Part shown: piece after piece, positions 11,734 through 24,100 of the stretch
Layout: every line of letters begins with the position of its first letter
Position numbering within the stretch: position 1 is the stretch's first letter
Assembly (NCBI GenBank): GCA_021030905.1
Contig: JAGFMI010000022.1
Coordinates: forward strand, 372,001-436,000
Length of the DNA: 64,000 nucleotides
Direction of reading: 5' to 3'
Source of the DNA: Pyrenula massariospora
Lineage: Eukaryota > Ascomycota > Eurotiomycetes > Pyrenulales > Pyrenulaceae
Translations under genes and position numbers: made by a program
Notes under the pieces: model-generated
Seen by the model: the letters and a program-made list of their open reading frames with translations, nothing else
What the model was told of the DNA's origin: nothing
Databases searched by the model: none

Positions 11734-12885
11734 TCATGACGGACACGAATTCGCAACATCCCCATCCGGCCTCCCTCCATCTACCCCACTCTCAAAAACA
11801 TCAAACGCCCCCCCGCACGGCCCTGGATTATATCCCAACCCATATATAGCATCCTCCCTCCCCGAAGGCTGCATACTCCCAAAGAGTCCTGCGACCACGC
11901 CGTTCGGACATACGGCCCCCGCCCCTGCCCAGTGCCCCGTTCCGGTGCTCTGCGCATTCCACGCGTACGCGCAGGTCCCGTCGGACCACGGCTGGTTGGG
12001 AGTGTTGGGGGTGTAGGACCACCACACGCAGTTGAAGATGGAGGTGCAGGCGAGGCAACAGGAGAGCTTGTTGGGGACTGGGAGGGGAGTGGTGGTGCGG
12101 AGGGGGACCGGAGGGGAGGGTGTGGGTGAGGAAGGGAAGTTGAGTTGGTAGGCTGGAGCGCAGAAATTGGGGAAGGTGGTTGAGGGAAGGGGGGTGTAGA
12201 GGGTGCAAGTTGATGTGTAAGGGGTAGCGGATGTTGTGGTTACGTTTTGAGCTGGAGTTGAGTTGGTAGTTGACGACGAGTTTAATATTGAGGTTGGGCT
12301 CTCTGTAGGAATTGGGTCTGTGGTGGAAATTGAATTTAGATCGGGATCTGTCTGTGGAATCGGGTCGTCGGTCGTCAAGGGTGTCCCTTTGGAGGAAATT
12401 GTGTCTTCTGTAGGTGCTGGGTCTTCTGTAGGGGACGGATCATTTGTGGAGGTTCCATATGTGAGAACCTGCGGACCAGAAAGTCATTAGCGTCTGGAAA
12501 GAGGTGGTCAGGCAAGTCTTCAGGGGAAAGCATAGCTGACCAGGTCACCAATGTGACGTTCTCGTATTAAGCCGATAGAATAAGTGTGTATGCTGTGCCT
12601 AACAACTTCAACAAAGTCTGTAGCCCGAGGTTTATGCTTGTGCGCCGGCGGTCCACCAGTGAAGGTCGCTGGATTGCCAGGGACATAGTACGGATAAGAG
12701 CTGCGGGGGTTGTAGCTTAAAGGGGAGTTGGTGGCTTGAATAGACTGAAGATTGTACAGTTTCAGAGGGTGAATGGTCGAGGTAACAGTAATAGTGGTAT
12801 CGCGCTTATTTACAGGAGTGAGAGAACTGAGGGCGGGAGGCATGAGAATGGAAAAGAAGAATATGAGCGTCAGAGGGGAACACAT
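11734..12885 (-). CDS. Secreted cysteine-rich Ser/Thr/Pro-rich protein
   Basis: Two exons, 12885-12541 and 12468-11734, joined in phase 0 across a 72-bp intron, give 359 residues. The N-terminus is a signal peptide (MCSPLTLIFFFSILMPPALSS) followed closely by NKR, a likely Kex2 site, so the mature chain would begin DTTITVTST. The middle is a low-complexity Ser/Thr/Pro/Asp linker with DP-PTEDP-like repeats, typical of O-glycosylated fungal wall or secreted proteins. The last 150 residues hold about ten cysteines, including SCCLAC and a conserved-looking FNCVWWSYTPN segment and a GPCGG motif, suggesting a disulfide-bonded domain. I do not recognise the family; a wall-associated or effector-like role is inference. 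A phase-1 donor a few bases upstream is an alternative. Confidence 0.65.
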
Positions 12886-14322
12886 TTTTGAGATTGAACC
12901 TGACTTTGAGTGAGATATAGCAATGATTGATTGGCGAATGACAGGTTGAACATGAAAAAATCAAGCAAGAGACGTTTAGAAAAAGAAGAATGAGAACCAG
13001 AACAACCAGGGAATCGATACATGCTCTTTTTTCTTGCAGCTGTCCAAGACAATCTTGAACATCGAGATGAATTCGACGTCATTTCCAATATGGAGGAGCT
13101 GTGACACGTTGCAGCGATATACATGGCTGCCATGCGTTGTTCTCGCTTGGAGGCAATACGGCTAGTTTCGGCTTTGCGAAGACCTCAAGGTGCGTACAAC
13201 ACGTACTACCTTACACCGCCCAACTCGCTAAAGGTATCAGCCTAGGGAAGGGATGCGGGAGTACATACTACAAACCTAGAAGCTATTGAAAAATACCCCT
13301 CGAACAAGGGGCAATCGGAGAGTGTGATGACATAGCAATAAAGGATGAGACTGTAAGGTTCCTCCATGATCGATAAGAAGCTGTAAAAATTGAGAACACT
13401 GTCGGGGACCAATTCCATTCAAGGAACGAGATGCGGAGCAGAACCCATGATTTGCAAGAGGCATGGACCTCTGGAAGATAGAAATGAGCCGGCGACGTTG
13501 CTGAAGTAGATTACACGCAGATACTTGCAGGTTCCACGTCCATATGCGATCGGTGGACAAGCATCATGGTGCTGTGCAACTAGTGGTTCAGGCCGGCGAG
13601 TGAGACATGCGATTCTGCGCACGGCGCGATCATTGCCAGGTTTCAATAATGAGTGCAAATCTGTTGTTTAAGATCATAAAGATTCGAATAAGATCTCTGG
13701 GCAATTCGTTTGATCGGAAAACTTTCCTAGACTTTTGAGCATGGTCAATACTCCCAAGACTCTGCCAGGGCTACGTTAACACAAAAGATCACTGTCCGTC
13801 TTAATTCTATCAGATCATGTGCATCGCATGAGATGTAGAAAATTTCGTGATAGTATTGGTTGATTCACTAACTCAGGGGTATCATTCTGCGCGCTGCTTC
13901 GCAATCCCATTGCGTATCATCATTGAGTGCAACCAAATAGTTCAGCCCATGGGCAACTCGCCGCTTAACACCTCCATATGGAACTCCTTCCGCTTGATCA
14001 CTTTTCATTCCATAGCTCTGCCCGATTCCAGAGTCTTCAGTCCGTCATCCTTTCTGCATGTTCACTCTCCTTTGCTGTTGCCAGCACTATCCTTGGATCT
14101 GACTCGTCTCAAGATTAGAATCGACCCAACCCACTATTCCCACCATTCCCGACCCATTTCTTTGGACCCTTCGGAATATTTATCCTTGTCTTTGGTTTGT
14201 AGTCATCATCACTTATGCTTCCGCCACCACTCCAAGAAGATCAGTTAATAAGTCAAAATATGATATGATATTTATACGCAACGAAATTTCATAAGCCAAA
14301 GTATGCATCAGCAATATCCACT
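12886..14322. other. Intergenic region, no gene seen
   Basis: About 1.4 kb between the secreted protein start and the end of rae1/gle2, both on the minus strand. Several short overlapping open frames are present, none with a domain, signal peptide or splice-consistent extension. It contains the promoter of the secreted-protein gene. Confidence 0.5.
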
Positions 14323-15461
14323 TTACCTCTTATTCCCAATCTTCGGTCGGGGCTTCACCTCATCCTGCAACACCGCATGTAGCATCACCGTATTCTTGTA
14401 GTTGGCGCTATTCTTCTGGTACCCTTGGCTCCAATCATAACTCACGGCATATGCAAAGATATTTCCATTCCGGTTGAAGTCCGTCGCGCTAATACTCCCG
14501 CCCACATTCGGGTACCCCTTGAGTCGATGCTTCGCGTCCTTGTCCCAGAAGTGAAACGTGCCGTCGCTCCCTGCAGTGGAGAATGTGCCGTGAACAGGGT
14601 GGAAGGAGATGGCATTCACGGCGTAGACGTTGGAGACGTCGCGCTGGTTCTGAGGCGTTTCGCGGTGGCATTTGAAGGAGAAGTTGTTTGTTGCGTCCTT
14701 TTCGTCGACGTATTGGATAGCACAGCGTCCTTCGATGCTTCCCACTGCGAAGCCTGTTGCATCGGTGAAACAGCTCACCACCCTTGTCTGGTATTTAAGA
14801 GGGGACTGCATCGTCTTGTAGAACTCAGCCGGCTTGTCTAGGTTGATCACGTTGATGTACCGATCGGCCGTGCCGATGACGAGAAGGCGGTTCCTCGTAT
14901 CCATGCTGTAGACACGTTCTTGGCAGTTAACACTTGCGGCAGGGTTTGGGGAACGAAGGTCCCAGTATTTGATTGTCTTGTCCCAGGAGCCGGTAACGAC
15001 CATTTCTTGATTGTTGACCGTGACAAAACGGACGCAGCGGACAGCATTTTCGTGGCCAGTGAGGGTTGCTGGGTCGGACTGTGGTGAGTTGAGGTCAAGG
15101 ACTTTGGCGGTGTTATCGGCAGAGCCGCTGACGCAGTATTGGCCATTCTAGTAATTGTTAGCTGCCAGAGGAGAGGGGAAGATGCGTGAGTGATGGGGCT
15201 TACGGAAGAGAAAGCTGTGCTGAGGGCGGCTTTGCCGTGGTTGATCATGGCCTTGCCTTGAGATTGGCCATTCTCTGCAATGTCGTAGAGGCGGACTTTG
15301 TTGTCCCAGGAGGCTACGGCGAGGACTTCTGCGGCAGGGTTGAATGCCAGGTCCGAGATGCTATCTTCGGGTGGCTGGCTTAGAGGAATATCTTTCGAAA
15401 TATCGCCGGCACTGCTTGTTCCAGTCGCCGTGGAGGCAGTCGTTGCGGGGAAAAGAGACAT
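14323..15461 (-). CDS. rae1: mRNA export factor / nucleoporin Gle2 (Rae1)
   Basis: Exons 15461-15204 and 15147-14323, with a 56-bp intron (GTAAGC...CTAG), give 360 residues, close to yeast Gle2 (365). The protein is a WD40 beta-propeller: SISDLAFNPAAEVLAVASWDNKVRLYD, then NGQYCVSGSADNTAKVLDL and VTGSWDKTIKYWDLRSP, then the Rae1-typical RLLVIGTADRYINVINLDKP, FAVGSIEGRCAIQYVD and HFWDKDAKHRLKGYP. Gle2/Rae1 sits at the nuclear pore, binds the GLEBS motif of the Nup98 family and supports mRNA export; in animals it also has spindle roles. The start is chosen because MSLFPATT gives the family's N-terminal length and the frame upstream lacks conserved features. Identification is firm. Confidence 0.93.
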
Positions 15462-16660
15462 CGTGTAGTCGAGTTCGGGGAGGATATAAGGAGAAGAATT
15501 CAAGGTTTGAGGTTGACAAAACGATGTTGGGTAGACTGGTGTGAGTATTTGAAGTTGATGCCGTTGTCGCACGACAGGTGAAAGGAAGGTAGGCACCTGT
15601 GAAAGCTGCAGATAGCTTTATATGAGACTGTTTCACCAGTGATGATGAAAAAGGCTGAAGCCTTACATGTGTCCATGAAGAGGCGTCAACATCGAAGTCC
15701 ATCCTTAGCCGGGCCGAGGCGCGTTGGAGCTTAGCGTCGTGCCCCACCAAGGAGCTTAACTTAGGCTTTAGCGCTGGAGCATCTCTCTTGCTAGTACAAG
15801 ATATAGATAAGACAGGATATGTTTATGTTAAATAATTTCCATTTACATTGTAAATGAATAAATATTGTTAAACGTTTATAATTCAGCGAATAAGAAAGGT
15901 AGTTCATATACCGAGCAAAACCTGGAAGAAAACACAAAGAGAAAGAACCTAAAATGGCTATCATCAACAACTAGCTCTCTTATACCTCAATCATTGAAAA
16001 GACTGATTCACAGTCAACTAGGCATCCATCCCATCTGATCCAATCAACAACCTGCATACCTACAAAATTCTCGACTACCGCATATCTCAAAAGCCTCTAG
16101 AGAACCAATTCACTCTCCAACACGCGCGGTACTCACATCCGTCCAGGTTCCACAACAGATAATAGCTTTCAGGACGCATCTCCCGATTCCCCCGGAGCCA
16201 ATAACCTATATACACGTAGCGTAGATACCTGCACCTCATCCGCACCCTTGTCTTGGTAGATCTGAAATCTGTCCAGTTAGATGGGTATCCGTGCTAGGGA
16301 TCCACATCTATATGGCGGAGGATACGCGTTATTGGATGGGTATTCCGGATAAGGTTGGCTGGGTATTTGGTGGACATGTGAATGTTCGGTTTGGGCCTGA
16401 GGTTTATGAGAGCGATCTTTCACTAGGTCGCGCAATGGGTGGGAGTCAGGTACATGACCGTGAATCTTAGGCGTCACTCTATTCAAGGTCGATTATGTAG
16501 TGAAAGGCAAGAAATATAAATATTGCACGACTGTAAATACAGCAGCCGGGGTCTAAAACTCCAGTTTCTTGGGTTGTAGAGCATGCAACGCATTTTCCAG
16601 CTCCCATCCAGTCACCCAATGCGTACCAAACGTATATGAAATGAAGTAATTGAGGCTTCT
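15462..16660. other. Intergenic region, no gene seen
   Basis: About 1.2 kb between rae1 (minus, start 15461) and the end of dpb4 (minus). It holds the rae1 promoter and dpb4 terminator. The AT-rich part near 15820-15900 has a small perfect inverted repeat, CATTTAC-ATT-GTAAATG, at 15840-15856. No gene was seen. Confidence 0.5.
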
Positions 16661-17522
16661 TCAGTTGCTGTCTCCGCCAGAGTCCGCGGCATCCATATGC
16701 ATATCAAGCCGTAATTGATCGTCTGGTCCGTAGCTGTCGCGTTCTTCCCTTCGGTCACCATCTTCATCCTCGTCGTCGTCGTCTTCATCATCTTCCTCAT
16801 CTTCATCTTCTTCCTCGTCAACATCGTCATCCTGTTCCTCTCCCCCCTCATCCCCTTCAGGCTCCGGCTCCGTCTCATCCCCATCCCTCCCCTCTTCGTC
16901 CCTACCTTGCCCCTCAGTGCCATTCTCGCCCGACCCCTCGACCTGCACCTTCCTCCTCTTCCCCCCACCCTCCCCATCCCCCTCCTTCTCCACCCCCTGC
17001 GCACTCTCCCTCGCCCTCACCTTCTCCCTATACCCCCTCCTCTTCCCCCTCACCACCTCCTCCCACACCCCCAGCTCCGCCCCCACCCGCTGCACAAACG
17101 TCTCAAACTCGCAGTCCCCGATCGCGGCCAGCACGTCCTGCGGGTTGATCGTCTTCTTCACCGTCCGTTCGTCCGCCGTGGTGGCGATATGCGAGACGAA
17201 TACGGACGCGGCCTTTGTCAGGGCGAGCAGGGCGTCCTTAGCGATGGAGGTGTTAGGGGGCAGGACGCCTTTAGCGAGGCGGGCGACGAGGGTGCGTGGG
17301 AGGAGGAGGTCCTGCGGGGTTTCGATGTTAGGAAAAGGGTGTAGGGAGATGGGAAGAGATGGGAGACGGGATAGAAGAAGTTTAGAAAAGGGGTAGACGT
17401 ACATCGATGCCAATGGTTTCTGGGTCTTTACCGAGCGACTGCCTGGAGGATTTTGCTTCGGTGTCTGCAGTAGGGGGATTGCCGTCGGCTGTTGCGACGG
17501 ATGCTGTCGACTTTCGCGGCAT
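16661..17522 (-). CDS. dpb4: DNA polymerase epsilon subunit D (Dpb4/POLE3 histone-fold)
   Basis: Exons 17522-17403 and 17311-16661, with a 91-bp intron (GTACGT...GCAG), give 256 residues. Residues about 41-120 form an NF-YB-like histone fold: LPRTLVARLAKGVLPPNTSI, AKDALLALTKAASVFVSHIA, then KKTINPQDVLAAIGDCEFE. A basic KRRGYREKVR stretch follows and the last 90 residues are a very acidic Glu/Asp tail encoded by low-complexity GAG/GAY DNA (about 16750-16900). Dpb4 pairs with Dpb3 in the Pol epsilon holoenzyme and also serves the ISW2/CHRAC remodeler, acting in the nucleus at replication forks and heterochromatin. The alternative of reading through the intron from an internal Met would lose the conserved DLLLPRTLV junction. 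Confidence 0.93.
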
Positions 17523-18158
17523 GGTGTGTATGGGAGACTATCGATAACGAGCAGAATAATGTGCGCGTCTCAGGGGGTGAGTGATCAGTAAGCGCAGGCC
17601 GGCTATGAGAAGATGGGCTCAGAAGGCGTTAATAAATGGATGCGGGCGTTATCGCGCAGGGGGTGCTGCAGAAGAAAGGACGAAAGCTACCCCTGCAACT
17701 GGTGGTCTGCTATTGAGAGATCTTATGTACTAGTAGAGACCTAGTCACGTCAATGAAGGGAGTCCGGTTGATTTAAAGGCGGTCTTATGCAAGTATCTCT
17801 CATTGCGATGCATCGTGAACATTCTGAAATAATATCCAAAGCCTCTAAGCGTTTGCAGGGGTCTGACGTGGAGCGAATCGGCGTGTGGGGTCGGCGCGAG
17901 ACGCGCTCGAGAAGTTCAATCACCGACGCGTCTGGGGACCTGAAATTTCTCTTATGTACCATAGTCTAGGGATCAACCTTGAACATGGACGATTACCACA
18001 GATGATTATTCAGCAGCTCGCCGCACCTACTCACAATCAACAAGTTGTGGTAGATGAGCAAGATCCTTACGCCATGCAATCGTCCCTTTTAGGACATAGC
18101 TATGCGCCGGCGATCTTCCCACCTCACAACCCTCAGATGGGTATAAGACGGTAATTTA
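17523..18158. other. Intergenic region, no gene seen
   Basis: About 636 bp between the dpb4 start and the nug1 end (both minus). It must contain the dpb4 promoter; a TCACGTCA element (CRE-like) lies near 17750. No coding signal. Confidence 0.5.
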
Positions 18159-19847
18159 TCATTCCTGCATCTCCTTATCACCATCCCCATCCCTCCACAA
18201 CCCATCCAGTTTAAATTCCTCGGCCCATTTATCAACAATTTCCTTCCTATCCGGAGCCGAGCCATAGCTGGAAGCTGCAGCTTTCTGATCATCGCCATCG
18301 ACCGCCACACACAACGCCGGCGCCTCAACCCAACCCTGTATTCTTCCATCTCGCCAATCCGTGATTACTGTCATAGCAGCCGAACTCAGATTTGGCACGC
18401 CTCCCTTACCTAATCTCCCCCTTTTCCTGGCTACCTGGACAAGAAAATTCGTCGTGGTGTCGCCATTCTCAGATGGTACAAGTACGTTCGCCCCATAGAG
18501 ATCTAGGAGTTTTTGGTAGAGTTTAGGTTGAGAAATTAGCCTTGAGAGTAAAAGAGTGATGGCAGGGATCGGGTCAGTGATCTGTTTTGGAGGGAGGGCG
18601 TTGAGCAGGATAAGGCGCGCTTGTATGTCGGAATGAGGGGCTAGAGCGTCATCTGAGGGAAAGACGATGCCAGGAGAGTCGAGCAACTTCAGCTTGTTAT
18701 CTAGTTTTACTTGTTGAATATTGGTTGTAATGCCGGCTTCGGCTCCTGTCGGACAAGCTGAACTAGATCCTCTGTTTAGCCGTGCTGTAAGAGCGTTGAT
18801 GACGGACGACTTCCCGACATTTGGATAGCCGATGATCCCGACACAGATGGATCGTCCGAGTTGCTTGGTGTGCGCGTAGGATTTGAGGGACCGCAGCAGA
18901 CCTTCGGAAGTTCCCTTCACGGTAAGGTTTTTGTGGTGGAAGGAATGAACATTAGATGCCGGATTGGATGCTCTTAAGGGAATGGTAGGGAAATAGCGTC
19001 GAAGATGGACAAGCCAGCCTTTAAGCACTGGCGGCGGGACGAGGTCTGCTTTGTTCAAAATGAGGATCAGGCGCTTAGAACCAGACTCTGCGGCCATGAC
19101 TTGGCGTTCGACCTCTTTCGACCGCGTACCGTCGGGATCTCGTGCATCGAGAACATACAGAATAACATCTGAGGCCTCGATGACCTGCTTGAAAACTTTG
19201 TCGAATGCTCTTCGAGAGGATTCTGCGCGTAGAAGAGACGTTTTGGCGGTTGAGAAAGTGTCGCCAAGGGTCTGTGGTGCGGCAACACTGTCGCCGTCTT
19301 CTTCCATCAGGTCAGCATCCTCGTCTCCAACTCCCTCATCTTCGAATTTAGCTGCTCTTGACGCAGCAGAAGCTAGTAATGCAGCCATTGGATTTGAGGA
19401 CTCTTCGTAGTCATCCATCAAGTCATCGTCATTCTCTTCTTCTGCTGAAGAAACTTCATCTTCAGCTACCGGAATAGAAGTATCGATACTCTTCTTGCTC
19501 CTTGCCTCTTCCCGTTTCTTGGCTTGCTCTTCTGCTTTCAATCTCTTCCTCTCCTCGATCTCTTGAAGGATTTTGTCCTTGAAAGGGAATAGATTGGGGA
19601 TTCCGGGATCTTTCTTTAATCGCGACTTCCATTGCGGATTCTTCGAGACATGAGCTGAAATATTTGCTTATTTGAGCTAAGAAATACGTACATTTTTCGC
19701 TAGCTTTCTTTGCTTTCTCTGTTTCGCAGCGCTGGACTTCTCGATCTTGTGCCGCAGCCTTACAGGCGTGCGTTTAGACTGCTTTTCTACAAGTCTATCA
19801 GCGAAAAGCGGCACAAAGCATTGTAGAGACTTACTTGTCCTAACCAT
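18159..19847 (-). CDS. nug1: Nug1/Grn1-type nucleolar GTPase
   Basis: Three exons, 19847-19835 (only 13 coding nt), 19786-19688 and 19654-18159, give 535 residues. The N-terminus is basic (SKRTPVRLRHKIEK, KQRKQRKLAKN) followed by the family hallmark NPQWKSRLKKDPGIPNLFPF and a charged coiled coil. The GTPase is circularly permuted: the G4 motif NKAD (about 238) precedes the P-loop GYPNVGKSS (about 313-321) and the G3 motif DSPG (about 363-366). Family members act in the nucleolus in 60S subunit maturation and export. Reading-frame continuity requires the GTATTT donor at 19687, although a better-looking GTACGT lies 4 nt upstream. The gene is divergent from the glycerol phosphatase, with 413 bp between starts. 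Confidence 0.93.
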
Positions 19848-20260
19848 ATTCTATGTTAGGTCTTGGACAGTTCGACGCAGTAAGGATTTCAAGCTCCATC
19901 TCGAAATTTCCTCTGTGAATGCCAAGAGTTCGCGAGACCCATCCTCACGGGGAAGGTGCGGCGAGGATGGTTTGCCGGTCGAGGCTATTATTAACTTTTA
20001 GGTAAACTTGTCAGAGTGCAAAGACTTAACCCAGTAAATCTTCAAAATTTGTGAAGCAGTACATCATCAAGCCCGTGTGGCCATGAATGCGTCAAATACG
20101 TAAACGGACTCGTGTATTCTGCGGAGAGATGCTTTTACAAGCTTAAAGGGTCGAATCGCTCAATTTGAAAATTTACCCATTCACTCCCCTCCATGCCCAT
20201 CAAAACAACCTTCACATTGCCCAGAGTACAAAGCAGGCGTACCAGCTGACCCGTTTAGAA
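19848..20260. promoter_or_regulatory. Bidirectional promoter region between nug1 and gpp1
   Basis: 413 bp separate the divergent start codons of nug1 (minus) and the glycerol-3-phosphatase (plus). No coding pattern was seen, so both promoters must lie here. I recognise no specific operator. Confidence 0.5.
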
Positions 20261-21150
20261 ATGGCGTCCATTTCACTCGAGGGGTTGGATTTCTCCGGGC
20301 CTGCTGAATCACATACGTTTGATGGCCTGCTATTTGACTTTGACGGTCAGGATTATCAAGATTCTGGCATTTCCGGTTAATCTCACAGCTTCTTATAGGG
20401 ACCATCATCGATAGTACAGATGCAATAGTCAAGCATTGGCACAAGTATGCACAAACCTTGGTCCTCCAGGATCGGAGTTGCTAAGAAGAGTAAAGGTTGG
20501 CAAGGGAGCTCGGTGTGGATCCGAATGTCATACTGGCGACCTCACATGGTCGGAGAAGCGTTGATGTCCTGCAGCTCTATGACCCGTCGAAGGCTAATCA
20601 TGAATGTAATACTTCAAACTTCTTCTTTGAAAATCAGAAACTCACGGATGGTTTGGCAGATATTAGTCATATGGAAGGACTCATACCTCGAGAATTTGGT
20701 AGAGACGCGGTCGAAATTCCAGGTGCGCGAGCTACGCTCGGTAGACTAGAGCAGCTCAACTTACCATGGGCCGTCGTCACCTCAGGGACGACGGCACTGA
20801 TATCCGGCTGGATCGACGTACTGAAACTGGCACGTCCTCAAAACATGGTAGTTGCCGAAGACGTTGAAAAGGGAAAGCCAGATCCTTCGTGCTATCTGCT
20901 TGGAAGGGAACGGCTCGGTTTACCATCGACAGCGTCGATGCTTGTGATAGAAGACGCGCCTTCAGGGATTCGAGCTGGGAAAGCTGCGGGATTCAAAGTG
21001 CTTGCCCTGGCAACAACGCACAAGGTCTCTCAATTAATAGATGCTGGCGCTGACTGGATTATTAGAGATATGAAGAGCTTGATGATCGAGAGCTGGAATA
21101 AGGGGACAGGAAAGGTGGTGATAAAAATCGAAGGAGCATTGAAGATCTGA
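20261..21150 (+). CDS. gpp1: Glycerol-3-phosphatase-like HAD hydrolase
   Basis: Exons 20261-20345, 20399-20444 and 20496-21150 join in frame to give 261 residues. The catalytic HAD motif I, DFDGTIIDSTDA, is assembled across intron 1. Motif II is TSG in WAVVTSGTTAL, motif III the Lys in GKPDP, and motif IV VIEDAPSGIRAGKAAG. Residue spacing and the ARATLGRLEQLNLPWAVVTSG segment match yeast Gpp1/Gpp2, which dephosphorylate glycerol-3-phosphate to glycerol in the cytosol for osmotic adaptation. A sugar-phosphate phosphatase of the same HAD subfamily (Dog-type) cannot be excluded by eye. Intron 3' sites are TATAG and TAAAG; the latter is set by frame. Confidence 0.88.
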
Positions 21151-24100
21151 TATATCGATCCACGACACACGCTAGATCCAAGTCAAGAACGCCATAGACA
21201 TAGATACTAGAGTACGTTGTCATTTGCTTAGAGTGTCTTTCTGTAGGTCTTTTGGATGGGAAAGGTATGCTTTGAACTCGAAAAAAGTCGTTGGGGAAGG
21301 TCCTACGAGACTTCTGAATGACACTGGACATCTCCCTTAATTGCCCTCTCCGCGGACGGGGAAGCTACAGAGAGTGACATGACAAATACTGACGATTTAA
21401 GCCAGATCATTGGTAGAGACCGCGGTGTGTACGTTACAATGAGAGCGGAGCACCAGCCGACAACGGAAAATAGTTACTTTTGCGGGGGTTGTACAGCTTT
21501 GGTTCCAGGTCGCTGGATCAACAATGGTCTCGATGCTTTCGCTGCCGCCGATGACGGTAACTGTGCAACACGATTCGCTAAGCGAGGCGTGAGATGACAG
21601 TCGACTCGTAACAACCATGCGAAGCCTGTTGTTGTACGCCGTATCTCAACGCGCACATTCTATGACTCTGTGGCAACGGCTAGGTACACAGAGTTTCATT
21701 CGGGTGCTTAATGGCGATGCGGCTTCCACGTGAAGAGGCACAAGGTAACCGATATAGCGTTGGAAATTTCCGAGGGGCGACCGCAGCGAGAATCGAGAAC
21801 ATGTTCTCAGCTTTCTGGTTTTGCAGGGCTGGTCATTTGTGCAATCAACGCAACGCCTCTAAGGTACCTACGATGATGTGTTTGGCGTTAGATGGAGCCT
21901 CAATAAAGCCCAGCACCAGGTTTTTGAGGATCACTGCTGAAGGATCATCAAAATATTAGTGATTCTGCGGCTGCGCGCAGCACGAGAACTTCCAAATTGA
22001 GAAAGAGGTAGTGAATGGGGCGCTGTTTCTTGGACGAGAATCCCGCAGAGGAGAGGAAGCTATCGAGTTCAAAGGCCAACCGCCTCCGAGGCATCCGCCT
22101 TATCTTTGCTTGTTGGATAGAAAGGCCCTAAGTCTTTTGGCCAAGAAAGCTGCACGACGCCGAAATGTACCGTACAACGGTCATGCGATAGAGAGGGACA
22201 TGGGTGCCAAAGATAGCATCATGGCAGTGCCTCCAGATGAGCGTAGGATGCAGGAACAACAAGCAGTCTGGGGAAATTAAATCGAACGGCAGCTACACAA
22301 TGCAAGAAGGGCTAATAATATAATAAGCCCTTGAGATTGGGATGGTCAGCGAACTCCCGTAGCGCTTTCGACGGCGGATGGGCGAGATCAATTGGCAGAC
22401 AAGGGGGCAGTGAAAGGGGTCGATGGTGGTGATGAATGACTCGAGGTTGTTCAGGCGGGCGAATACTTGAGGAGCTTGCGGCCCACGGTTCGGGGAGGCG
22501 AAGGCGCAGCACATTTTATCCAGGGCGCTTGGGCCAGTGGTGGTGGGAGGAAGAGAAGGCCTGAAGCGGGAGGACGAGAGGAGCGAGTATAGGTAGTGGA
22601 GGGGTTCTTCGGGCCAGGGAGCCCCCACACGAAAGGCCGCCCGAACGCGCGCTGGGAAATTGCGGTGGGCAGCACCTCTGCAACCAAGCGAATCCAGCGA
22701 TGTCCGGGGGGCCGGACTCGCTGTACTTCCAGGCGATTTGCACAGGGGTCGGCACAGCACAGCCTCCTCCCATGCAGCGCTGATATCATGGCTATCTAGA
22801 GCCCTTCCAACACGAGCCCATCTCTGCGCGCGCTCGATGTGCTCTGCGCATCCCTTCGACCCTCGCAGCCGCTGTTTAATGAGCTTGTCTCAGGGCGGGC
22901 GTTGCTGACTGGTCGTTGGTGGACAGGTCTATCGCCTGCCTGAGCGAGGCGCTGAGCCTTCTCCTGCCGTACCGGGTAGCTGTAGGCGCCGCCTCTCTGA
23001 GCAACCGTTCCGATTTCTCGATTCGGCTGAGATTTTGTCCGAGGCGCTGTGGCACAGCTCGAGGCGGCCTGAAAAACGTGGTCGAGATGGCCGACGATGA
23101 TAACGAGATGATGGGATTGGCCTCGGAGCGGATCACGATGAGCGCCATAGCGGGCTAGCAGGTCATTCGGGACGTGGTCTTAACCTGAAGAGGAGGCTCT
23201 CGTGCATGCGAACATCCTGGGAAAGGTAGGGGGCGTATCGTTGGCGAGCAGACCTTGCCGCATTCAGCTGCTGCACTGTGCGTTGTGGGGGCGGCGGCTT
23301 GCTATTTCAGGTCTAGAAGTGGCGGAGGAAAAGGGAAAGGGAAAGGAAGTTGCGGGTACCTGAGCCGCTAAGAGCTAACCAGCATCCGACATCCCTTCCA
23401 ACACCCACAGAGAGAGAGAGCGCGCGCATCTCCCTCAGGCAACCTTGAGTCCACCATCTCAGGGGAACCCGCTCTCTCCTGCCCGCCCGCCCTTGACCCG
23501 ATGCAGCACTAGGTGTCTTCGTTTCCCCGCTCGCTGGTGGTGGTGGTGGCCGGCCGTGGATCTCACATTTTTTTTGGGCTCTGGACGTCCGCTCTGCTGC
23601 CCGATGGTAAAACACCATGCACAGGCATGACGGCGAGGACCTCTGCAGCGACGTCGGTTGTTGATCTTCTCCTGAAGACGAGCGCGTCCGTCGTCCCACG
23701 GTGTCACCCACCTCGCCGCGCGCATCTGCAGCCTCGGTCATCCTGGCTGGTCTGGCGGCGTTGCCCCCCGGCTGACCCGTGGGCCTGCATCCACTTTCCC
23801 GCTGCGCGCCCGCCCAGACCCCCAATCGCTCCCAAACCTTCACAAATCCCCGAGATCTCCCTCCCAGGTGTTCTTCAGCTTTGCTGCTAACTCGGTCTTT
23901 TTTGTTTCTACCCTGCCTGCATTTTTTTGATAGTCCACACTCGTTCAGCTTCGCCTTATTGAGCCCCATTCACTCGCTTTTCCGGGCTTCGACTGCACTA
24001 ATACTCGTCTCTAATCCACTGCATCATAATTCCAAACTAATCGGCTATATCCCACAGTAATATTCCTGTCCGCTGTCCGCCTCGTCGACCCGAGCTCTTG

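Noticed and set aside
16715-17396. Long plus-strand frames opposite dpb4
   Set aside because: They are shadows of the acidic low-complexity tail and histone fold on the minus strand, giving Pro/Leu-rich nonsense.
22293-22760. 155-codon minus-strand open frame in the GC-rich region
   Set aside because: Several overlapping frames on both strands are equally open because of base composition; there is no domain, no good start context and no splice extension.
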